From assembly GCA_043818395.1 (NCBI GenBank), contig JBDRFZ010000015.1, forward strand, positions 1 through 49,874: a DNA stretch of 49,874 nucleotides, in the 5' to 3' direction. Each line of letters starts with the position of its first letter. Position 1 is the stretch's first letter. The position numbers and the translations under genes were made by a program. Positions 16,101-23,969 of the stretch are shown here, piece after piece. The DNA comes from JBDRFZ01 sp043818395 (GTDB taxonomy: Bacteria > Patescibacteriota > Patescibacteriia > 2-12-FULL-60-25). Under the pieces are notes generated by a model. The model worked only from the letters and a program-made list of their open reading frames with translations, made no database searches and was not told the DNA's origin.

Positions 16101-19100
16101 ATAACCAGTGCAGGAATTCGGATCGCACATCTGGCGCCTGAATCCATCTTCATTGGTAACCGGGACAGTACAAGGCAGGTATTTGGTCTGACCGATTTCG
16201 CATATCTCTCCACCCGATAAATTCAACACGCCATCGCCGCACACGCCTGAATCACCGAATGCCTGATTAGTACAGATGTCGGAATATTTGTAGGTTCCGC
16301 CAAACTGCCGGCAGGCGCCGGAGATGACCGGATAATCATTCGAATTTTCTAAACACGGTTTGCCGTCACAGTTCGTGCTGTCTGCGCAGAAATTCCCATT
16401 CTTTGCTCCACCCTGGCATGTCTTGCAACTATTCGGATCCGGACAAGGCCGGCAAAGCTTATCGTCAGCTAAACCGTCTGCCCCGGCGCAGAAATTTCCC
16501 AATGTAGACGTTGTTATGCACTGATACACGCCCTGCGCCAAAGTCGGCGACCACCAATTCTTGGGATCAGTCGGCGGTATCTCGAATTCCGCTCCCAACT
16601 CGTACCTTGTTCCGCCTACCAGCGACTGGTATTGATAAAGTCTCGACGAACCATAATCAGTAAATCCTATCCTCGGACAAACATATTTATGATTTTTCTG
16701 ATCCCAGCAGGTCTGCGGATCAATATCTGCATTGGGCGTCCAGGCACCGCCAACCTCAATCCCTCCCTGACATTCGTTTGCGTCTTCGGTTTTGGGACAA
16801 TCATTATTATTACGGCACGGCGTATTGGTTTTCTGGCAGCGTCCGCAGGTCAAAAATCTATTAACCGGATCAATCGGCAGGGTCTTACCGGTCGCCTGGC
16901 CAAGTTCCGAAACCCACGAAGACCATAATGAATTGGAAAAATTCCTCAAATAAGTTCCGGCCAAAGCCTGCGGATATTTTCCCTGGGAATCTCTGGAGCC
17001 TTCCAGCGTCCTGGCTATGGATTGGAAATCCGTGATGCGCGTGGTATCGCGAATTATCTTTTGTTTGTCGCTGTCGCAATGCAGTTTCGGCACGCCGATG
17101 GTCAGGCATGTCCAGTCAGCCGAACACTTGATGGGTTTGCCGTAATTCAAGGTAATATCGGTGTAAGGATTTTCGCTATCATCCTCGATGCAGACATTGC
17201 TCTGGTTCAACATGTTGATGTTAAAGGTCAGGTATTTGACCATCTGGTCGTAGATTCCCTTTGTCACGGATCCGGCATCGGGATTATACGAAATCAGATA
17301 AATATTAGAATAAATTTTCCCGCCATTAGAGTCGACCCGGTTCGCCGCCGCCACATAAATCGTCGTGCCGTCGCTCACGGCCGGATAGCCGTCGATGGTC
17401 ATGGATTTCGGCGAACTGCCGAAACCTTTTGACCTGAACCATTCAGCCGGCGAAAGGTGCTGCGGATTGGTCACGATGCGGATGCCGATACCGTCCTTTT
17501 GCAGTCCCCTGTATTCTTCGCGAGTACTCTCGGTTTCCGGCGGATAGGTAAAGAGGTATTGCCGCAAAATTCCGTTTTGTGCATCAAGAGAAGTTTGTTT
17601 TACCTGGTTGATCTCAAGCAGGGGCAGATCATCTTTCTTGTCCGCGCCTTTACCCGCATCTCGGCAATACATGGTGGAAAAATTATAGAACGGACCGCCA
17701 TAAAATTCATCGCCTGGCACGAAGCTGGATTTTGGTACGGTTCCGGACGGATCAACGTCGCGAAAAGGCGAGGCTTCAATATCCGGCCAGGGATTTTCGC
17801 AGACTAAAACCGCTACCGAAGCTATTCCCTGCATGCCATTGCCCGTGGTCGAGGGAACACTGACTTCGTCTTTTGTGATCTCGAGGAAGGCCGTCAAAAT
17901 CGCATTGCCGTTCTTTGGCGTTTCCGCGGATGTCGCATCCGCCACGTCCGATGTACCGACGTTGTTCGGTAATTCACCGGCAACGGTCACGATAGTGTTA
18001 TCGCTCGTCGCCCACTGCGCCCACTTCCAGCCATATTCAGAAACCGGACTCAAGGGTACCGCCACTCCGTCCTGGATAGCCTGCGCCGTGGCCACGAACT
18101 TACGCGTTTCCGGCACGTTGCCTTTATTTATGAAAAGATAAGGATGCGCTTTATCAGGCGGATCAGGGTCAGGCGTCACGTCCTGAACCGTTACCACATT
18201 GACCAGGCAGATGTCTTTGCCGGTTTTAAACTCCCAGTTCAATTCACCGTTCGAACCGATTTCAAATTCATGAACCACGCCGCGCAAAGTCTTGATGCCA
18301 AGCCGTTTATTTATATCCGCGTTGTCCGAAAGCGGGTTAGAACTCGTGGAATTATCGCCTAAAAATCTTACGTGATATAAAGTATCCGCGTTTAATGCTT
18401 TATCCAGCGTGTAAGTAAATGCGGTTGACGTCGCTCCGCCGCCTATGGACTTAAGCTGTCCGCTGACCGCGCCCTTACACCACTTTTGCGCGTAGGTCGG
18501 CAAACCCGTTACCCATGATACGACCTTATCCCAGGTTTTCTTGATCCAGTTCCAGATACCCGGACCGTATTCCTTGACTATCAATATTTCAGTCGTGCCG
18601 GTCGGACAGTTGCCGGTCGGCTGTTGTTCTAAAACTTCGAAATTACCCAGTATGCTTTCCGTTTTCATGGGTACGTTGAATTTGGCTGATATCTGCACAT
18701 TACGACAAATATCTTTACCCATAGGATATTTGTAATTCGTCTTAGGTCTTGGTGCGCAGCAACCGTAATCATCGAGACCAAAACCCGTGGGGCAGGATGA
18801 TTCGTCGGAAAAACCGCACTGCAATCCGTATTTAGCCTGATTTTTATTTCCTTCAAGTTCAACTTTAATTTCCGATGACATAACTCCCGTATCAGGATCC
18901 GGCAATGTATTTCCTACGATAAAAGCCAACTGCTGACTATCTATCAAGCCATCTCCTGCACCGTAGATATTTCCTAAAATAGATTCTTCATCGGCTAAAG
19001 GATCTCCGTAATCAATTTCCTGAGCCGCTTTATTGGATGATAAACCAACTTCACACTGCTCGCCCCTCTCTAAGATGCCATTACCGCAAAAACTCGGCGA

Positions 19101-22100
19101 CAGGACATTACCCTTATAATACGCGGGTGAAGAACCTTCAAATAGACAGCTGGCAGAACAACCATCACCGTTCTTCAAATTACGATCATCGCAGTCCTCA
19201 CCTGAATCCAAATTACCGTTGCCACAACAGTTGGAATTCGTAGGAGCCGTGCAAGCCAATTTACCGGTATGTAAACAAGTCTTGGAATTGCAACCACCCG
19301 GAAAAGGACTCATGACATCCGACCTCTCGCAGGTTTCTCCTGGCTCTAAAATTGTATTGCCGCAAACTGAAAATATTTTATTACTCGGCTCTGATCCCTC
19401 ATGTAAACACAGTGCACTACAGCCATCGTTCGATGTTGTATTGCCGTCATCACAATCTTTACCGTCGCCTAAATTATCGCTATTGCCGCAAGTGGAATTA
19501 CCGGCCGTTGAACCCAGATGCTTGCAATTAGCGGAACAACCGCGATAGCTGTGCATATCGCAAGTTCCACCTGCCTGCGTACAAGCTGTCTTCTCACCCG
19601 TGGTAACACACAGACTATTCTCCGGCACGGGCGGTGAAGAAGTCGCCACAGATCCTCCGACGCAGGTCGGTCCAAAATCACAAGCTTCGCCCGCACCCAG
19701 ATCCACAACTCCGTTGCCGCAAGTTCCACCGGACATGACACTTTTAATCGGCATCCAGAGACAAGTATTTATATTGCAAGCAGAACCATCAATCGATGAT
19801 TCACATTCTTCTCCGGCTTTTGATCCTGTCGGCATGAGTTTGCAGTCATCATTTTTAGGTGTTTTTCCGGCTTTGCAATATACGGGATCCGTAGTTTCGA
19901 TAATACCGTTTCCACAGACTGCGACTTTATTGTATTCAGCTTGTGCACCGGAAGCTAAACACTTCTGCGTACAACCCGATGGCAGATTACCACCTGTATC
20001 AATCAAATCTCCGTTTATTTCATATAAATCCGCTACATCGGTATCCGAAGATTCCCAGGCAGCTCCTTCGCTTTGGATTAAAGGTTGACCTCCGGCATTG
20101 CAGATATCAGGCGAACCGAATGGCGTAGCCACAAATAGTTGACTGGCGATTACTGATTTTTCGTATTTTTCCAAAGGTACTACATCTATTCTTTCCGCTT
20201 TGCACATACCGGCCGTACCGAGTTTTGTCCTGAATGTCCACGTAAAACCCAATGGGTGATTTAACCCGGTCATGGGTACGCCGTTTGCACCAACTATGCC
20301 TTGGGGCGAACCAGGGCCACCTTTTATGAGCACACGATAAAAACCACCCGGTTCTAAATGGTACGCCGGAGTTATATCAATAAGCCGTTTTGTATCACCC
20401 TGTGAGCCGTACGGTTCTATTAATTCAACCTGCATCTTACTGGTATCAAGAGGTAAAGAAAGTTCGGATTCAACGCAATTTTCGTTGTAACATTTTTGAA
20501 TAACAATATTATCCTGATTCATGACCGTAGCTTCGTTCAGCTGAGAAGAAAATCTGGCCCAGATCTTGCCGTTTAAACAGGCCTGATCACACTGCGGCCC
20601 AAATGCTTCTACTTTTGGCGGTTGAAAATTTATGAATAGATTGGCGGTACCGATAATCGGGATGGTTTGTGTTAATTCAGTATTAATATCTACTGGTACA
20701 GATCCGGTTTCCTGAAGACCGGTGCCCACCTGTTCACATTTTCCTAAACCATTGAATTTATCGTTTGTAATATCCGCCCTGCCATCCGGCGTTGATATCG
20801 AACCTGTGTACCAATTCCAATCAAATTTCTTGCAATTTAAAACGATGCATTTATCTTGAGAATATAACGGTATAGCAGAATATTTTTCGGTATCACCCGA
20901 ATTATTCATGGTATAAGGTGAAGGAATCACGTTTACCGCTCCGACAGCTGATACCTCGGTAGTGCCCTTGGTTTTGAATCTGAAACAATAACCGTAAGTC
21001 TGCCCGCCTGTCCCTGTACCGCAATTAGCATCAACTTCCATGGTGCCACCGCCAGGACCGAATGCTTTAACAGTTGAGGCTACTTTTACTTGATAAACGG
21101 TGCTGGTAACGAAAAGCTGCGCAGGATACAGCTTAACTACACTTTGATTCCCGTTTTCCAGGTAAGGAGATCCTGACATGTCAAAATCAACAGGTTCCGT
21201 AGTTGCGCACGGTTCGCCTGAAGAACTTGTGCACTTTAAAAATCTGAAGGCCGCTTTATTCACAGTTGTCGGTTCCAAAACCTGTGAAAAACGCATGGTC
21301 ACGATAGCGTCGACCGGCGCTTGATCGCCTCCGGTGCGGCCAAGCCACGGTGAAGGCGACGGCGTAGGCGAAGGCGCGAGATCTGGCCGACACTCTTCGA
21401 TTACGTAGGGCGCTAGAGGAATTAAACCGGTTGATGTTTTCCAGGCGAATTCAGCTCTTTCTGCCACGGCTCCGCACTGTTCTGCCTTCAGTTTACATTC
21501 ACCTGTCGGACAGCACTGCTCTGTTGCCGGAGAACAAATTTCTGCCGGAGCTTCGTTGCAATTACGAACCTGAAAATTAACTTTATTTGAATCCTGGCCT
21601 CCTGCCGTTAATTTTACGTTTCCGGTTAATGCACCGATCGGCACACTGGTTTTTACTTCTTGATTTGTATTTGAATCCACCAGCGCGAGCTTGCTAACAC
21701 TAAATGTAACCGTAGGTTTTGAGAAACCAAATTGATCTCCAAAAAGTTTAACCACTGTAGCCTCGGGTCCGGCCGCCGGTTGAATCGCACATATGCCTGG
21801 CTTAAGAGGCAAAGTTGAGTTTATACTAAAATCAATCTCATTTGATTCTTTAAGATCAGGTCGTTTAACTTTAACTTTATAATTTCCATCCGAAACCGAC
21901 GAGCCATTCGTGAATTCACCCGGAGCTTTAATAATGATCATGTCATCGCGCCAAAAAGCCGAACTACAAGCTGGCGGGAAAGATACATCACCGATCGCTT
22001 CTCCGTCCTGATTAACAAACGAAACCGTACCTATGCTCCAACCGAAATTTTTTCCAAATAATGTTATATAAGTTCCAACCGGACCTTCCGTTGGATCGAG

Positions 22101-23969
22101 CGATATCAAGGTCGGTGCTTCACCTAAAACTTTATCCACGACAGTAAATTGGACTGGATTACTTTCCACTTGCCCAACTTTGACACTAACCGGATATGGC
22201 GCGGAGTTTACAACAGGCACCTGAAATCTAACCTTGGTTTCAGACCATAGAGGGAAAGGGCCTGAAAGCTCCGAAGTGCCAAAGATAACTTTATCTGATG
22301 CGCCACCAAAACTATCACCAATGACATCAACTTCTTTGCCCACTGTTCCGTACGAAGGATCGACTGCACATAGACCTGGATGAATCGTGTTGTCGATAAG
22401 AAAATTCGGAATCGATGGTCCAACGCCATCATTAGTTGCATCTGCAAGATTGCTGGACTGATTTAAAATTTCTATAGGTCCTGATTTACCACCGACCGGT
22501 ACAGCCACGATTACCTGCGTACTGTACCAGGTATTTATTCCGGCATCGACACAAGCCTGCGGCGGCAAAGCGATTACGTCGTCTTCAGATCCTTCGTCAC
22601 CCAAAAATTTCACCGCACCTTGTGAATGCCCAAAATTTACACCTTTTAAGGTTACAAACGTACCTGGCCTGCCATTAATCGGTGAAACGCTCTGAATAAC
22701 AGGTTTTTCCACGCATGATCCGCCGATACAGAAACCCGAAGAGCAATCAGTATTTGAAGAACACGATCCTCCGGGGCACGCTCCGCAATATTCCGTACTC
22801 GACGGATCTCCGCCGCAATCAAGCCCTGTTTCCGGCGGATCATCCATCACCCCGTTAAAACAATGCATGGGACGAACAACCACACTGATTCCACTGCCTT
22901 GTGTCGTATTGGTATCGATATCCGAAGCCTTAGCCGTCAACGTATGCGAACCAAGTGCTACACCGACTGTATCCCAAACACCCAACGCAGAATACACAGT
23001 TGGAGATGGTACATCGGTCGGCGCATCTACAAAAACCGAATTAGAACCTTCAAAAAATTCAACCATGCCGATTCCGCTGTCATCGGTCGTGTCAGCCTGT
23101 AAATCCTGCAGATAATCAACAGAAACGGATTGACCGTTTATTGGATAGCTCATTTTAACAGTTGGACCCTGTGTATCGACTAAATTACCTGTATGAAAAG
23201 CTCCTTCACAGCTTGATCCAAATCCACCGCACGAAACTGTCTGGCCCTGCGTTGATTGCACCGAAGCGCCAACTTTAACCGTAAAATCAGAATCTCCATC
23301 AAAACATTTTCTGTCCGCATTCGGTACCGGACAATCCTGGGCCGGTGTAAATTTAACCACCGAACCGTTAACCTCGATGGTTCCGCCCACTGTAGCTCCG
23401 CCGACTTTGCTCACCAGAATTGCATTAGCACTGGATTCATCCACAGCTTTATTGAAAATAATCTTTACTTCCACGTTCCTGATAGGCACGCTTCCTGACG
23501 GTGTGATGGATTTTACGATAAACGCTTGTCCGCCTCCGCCTCCGCCTAAACCACCGCCATAACCACCTTGGCTCGATATTCCGCCGTTATCCTGTGTCGC
23601 TTCTAAAAGTTTTTCGATTACGAATTTAGTAATGGCCCAAGCCGAAAGGATGATCACTAGCCCGATTATGGCATTTGTGATAATTTTTTTAGCTTTTCCG
23701 GTCTTCTCCGCATCACCTCCGGACGTCATCCATAAAAAACCGGCATAAACAATAAGTGATACTAAAATTATTCCGATCAAACCCAAAGCTACGTTTATAA
23801 TATTAACTACAATTACTCGCGGATCAGTGCTTGGTAATTTTACGGTTTGACCTACTTCTTGCAGACCCGTATCAAGTTGCGCCTGCGCCACCGGAACCGA
23901 AAGCCCAACCGTCCCAACCCCCAAGGCCGTGGTTATAAGTAGAAGACCTAATAAACGTCGCAAAATCAT
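13140..23969 (-). CDS. Giant (3609 aa) Cys-rich surface protein with VirB2/TrbC-like N-terminal membrane hairpin
   Basis: Signal peptide 1-30 (cleavage after VAQA), then two helices (about 52-77 IINVALGLIGIILVSLIVYA and 92-117 IITNAIIGLVIILSAWAITK) joined by a short GGDAEKTGKAKK loop: the architecture of VirB2/TrbC conjugative pilins. A Gly-rich linker follows, then Big_5/Ig-like domains (about 150-365), a Cys cluster, four IPT/TIG-type domains (about 425-800; SPINGRPGTFVTLKGVNFG), more Big_5-like domains (about 870-1230), and many DUF4215/myxococcal-type Cys repeats (CGNGVVDLGAGEACDFG; CGDGKVYVGVEECDSG) clustered near 1330-1620 and 2660-2930. A carboxypeptidase-regulatory-like domain lies near 3096 (GTIEGRVLDAIYQRAVPGAR). 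The protein is predicted to be a very long extracellular, disulfide-stabilised structure, probably adhesive. ATG overlaps the preceding TGA by 4 nt. Confidence 0.88.
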   Translation of the reverse strand: MILRRLLGLLLITTALGVGTVGLSVPVAQAQLDTGLQEVGQTVKLPSTDPRVIVVNIINVALGLIGIILVSLIVYAGFLWMTSGGDAEKTGKAKKIITNAIIGLVIILSAWAITKFVIEKLLEATQDNGGISSQGGYGGGLGGGGGGQAFIVKSITPSGSVPIRNVEVKIIFNKAVDESSANAILVSKVGGATVGGTIEVNGSVVKFTPAQDCPVPNADRKCFDGDSDFTVKVGASVQSTQGQTVSCGGFGSSCEGAFHTGNLVDTQGPTVKMSYPINGQSVSVDYLQDLQADTTDDSGIGMVEFFEGSNSVFVDAPTDVPSPTVYSALGVWDTVGVALGSHTLTAKASDIDTNTTQGSGISVVVRPMHCFNGVMDDPPETGLDCGGDPSSTEYCGACPGGSCSSNTDCSSGFCIGGSCVEKPVIQSVSPINGRPGTFVTLKGVNFGHSQGAVKFLGDEGSEDDVIALPPQACVDAGINTWYSTQVIVAVPVGGKSGPIEILNQSSNLADATNDGVGPSIPNFLIDNTIHPGLCAVDPSYGTVGKEVDVIGDSFGGASDKVIFGTSELSGPFPLWSETKVRFQVPVVNSAPYPVSVKVGQVESNPVQFTVVDKVLGEAPTLISLDPTEGPVGTYITLFGKNFGWSIGTVSFVNQDGEAIGDVSFPPACSSAFWRDDMIIIKAPGEFTNGSSVSDGNYKVKVKRPDLKESNEIDFSINSTLPLKPGICAIQPAAGPEATVVKLFGDQFGFSKPTVTFSVSKLALVDSNTNQEVKTSVPIGALTGNVKLTAGGQDSNKVNFQVRNCNEAPAEICSPATEQCCPTGECKLKAEQCGAVAERAEFAWKTSTGLIPLAPYVIEECRPDLAPSPTPSPSPWLGRTGGDQAPVDAIVTMRFSQVLEPTTVNKAAFRFLKCTSSSGEPCATTEPVDFDMSGSPYLENGNQSVVKLYPAQLFVTSTVYQVKVASTVKAFGPGGGTMEVDANCGTGTGGQTYGYCFRFKTKGTTEVSAVGAVNVIPSPYTMNNSGDTEKYSAIPLYSQDKCIVLNCKKFDWNWYTGSISTPDGRADITNDKFNGLGKCEQVGTGLQETGSVPVDINTELTQTIPIIGTANLFINFQPPKVEAFGPQCDQACLNGKIWARFSSQLNEATVMNQDNIVIQKCYNENCVESELSLPLDTSKMQVELIEPYGSQGDTKRLIDITPAYHLEPGGFYRVLIKGGPGSPQGIVGANGVPMTGLNHPLGFTWTFRTKLGTAGMCKAERIDVVPLEKYEKSVIASQLFVATPFGSPDICNAGGQPLIQSEGAAWESSDTDVADLYEINGDLIDTGGNLPSGCTQKCLASGAQAEYNKVAVCGNGIIETTDPVYCKAGKTPKNDDCKLMPTGSKAGEECESSIDGSACNINTCLWMPIKSVMSGGTCGNGVVDLGAGEACDFGPTCVGGSVATSSPPVPENSLCVTTGEKTACTQAGGTCDMHSYRGCSANCKHLGSTAGNSTCGNSDNLGDGKDCDDGNTTSNDGCSALCLHEGSEPSNKIFSVCGNTILEPGETCERSDVMSPFPGGCNSKTCLHTGKLACTAPTNSNCCGNGNLDSGEDCDDRNLKNGDGCSASCLFEGSSPAYYKGNVLSPSFCGNGILERGEQCEVGLSSNKAAQEIDYGDPLADEESILGNIYGAGDGLIDSQQLAFIVGNTLPDPDTGVMSSEIKVELEGNKNQAKYGLQCGFSDESSCPTGFGLDDYGCCAPRPKTNYKYPMGKDICRNVQISAKFNVPMKTESILGNFEVLEQQPTGNCPTGTTEILIVKEYGPGIWNWIKKTWDKVVSWVTGLPTYAQKWCKGAVSGQLKSIGGGATSTAFTYTLDKALNADTLYHVRFLGDNSTSSNPLSDNADINKRLGIKTLRGVVHEFEIGSNGELNWEFKTGKDICLVNVVTVQDVTPDPDPPDKAHPYLFINKGNVPETRKFVATAQAIQDGVAVPLSPVSEYGWKWAQWATSDNTIVTVAGELPNNVGTSDVADATSAETPKNGNAILTAFLEITKDEVSVPSTTGNGMQGIASVAVLVCENPWPDIEASPFRDVDPSGTVPKSSFVPGDEFYGGPFYNFSTMYCRDAGKGADKKDDLPLLEINQVKQTSLDAQNGILRQYLFTYPPETESTREEYRGLQKDGIGIRIVTNPQHLSPAEWFRSKGFGSSPKSMTIDGYPAVSDGTTIYVAAANRVDSNGGKIYSNIYLISYNPDAGSVTKGIYDQMVKYLTFNINMLNQSNVCIEDDSENPYTDITLNYGKPIKCSADWTCLTIGVPKLHCDSDKQKIIRDTTRITDFQSIARTLEGSRDSQGKYPQALAGTYLRNFSNSLWSSWVSELGQATGKTLPIDPVNRFLTCGRCQKTNTPCRNNNDCPKTEDANECQGGIEVGGAWTPNADIDPQTCWDQKNHKYVCPRIGFTDYGSSRLYQYQSLVGGTRYELGAEFEIPPTDPKNWWSPTLAQGVYQCITTSTLGNFCAGADGLADDKLCRPCPDPNSCKTCQGGAKNGNFCADSTNCDGKPCLENSNDYPVISGACRQFGGTYKYSDICTNQAFGDSGVCGDGVLNLSGGEICEIGQTKYLPCTVPVTNEDGFRRQMCDPNSCTGYIDDIQHPQCIPAIFCGNGRIDKGCGGTINKPCLSDADCTVTVSCTPVETCDDGSLNNTYGHCNNNCQGPAAYCGDSALSPGEFCDNGVSNGVNGNGDYESKCSLDCKSVGPFCGDAEINGPEQCDGGAEITKSKICSAPVSAAGKLKCAEDTDCGAGGVCGGTEATKSCEGVIDSATGRETQHSRVCKNVCSWSDWSDCLPIGSCGDGIMDFNEECDSGEGNGDTKACTSKCKKNTCGDGKVYVGVEECDSGEDNGSVTCSADYDSMCLSCSASCKFQATAGGYCGDAQKNGPEQCDGNGPATASASCPFSGHVFEGALCPIVSPSCTQPPCGATIQAQGQTEVTCKSLGYDFSKNLATPSITEPGKWPTGVVLKEEDKGAEDFHLCTGWLSFLDNWAQRMMYHICLGLTCNPTTHVVTYQNPLPSVKDFWKCVAEKGPDYGIKINTIGEIVSCTPSCGFGNCARCSDEPGTGTIEGRVLDAIYQRAVPGARVSLLYKGTKVDEAFADQNGYFKFTTLNTNSACNSYRMVVDYYQDNVCTNLEHDGYDCCETDNCTPPLYSPRGIDEGQTGGYIPYTSDTFSHESYMANAPADIKIVDISLMPRPAPGSAYLYIGWDYASGFREMWQIHTILPLWPDSNTVLNQGFVVPLKGHKSTSWEGEIIGKCDYFQRPAGNRECARDITWKSMGLWDIEQFPNAKNICLRRFGDVSTSQWAGKLIDACPFEGPQACLALLPKNIELGEDYKWDMLKCMLTEPESPGYEICHRCGADASHYENGENQCQKNVSWEDCIDITYPPVLSMVNYNAMSLFGGVIEFDFAKNGKGNNHTDLYQRNFKATVVSSDKSGNVVVKNFIPPPGVGHGYVWRIAQINATTGDIFGINEYVGTADDVKKVQQNENLTDKKESASSAVENAKPVPGMACYRHEFQCTGSGFFCNNDAPRGVGSMTFATSTYLNALNESCDKATNCPTGFKCGTLDSRVFSHLNW

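Noticed and set aside
15118..17807. Long plus-strand frames opposite the giant gene (for example 15162-15599, 17022-17432, 17457-17807)
   Set aside because: They coincide with the GC-rich part of the giant gene, where stops are rarer on the opposite strand; no signals or domain motifs.
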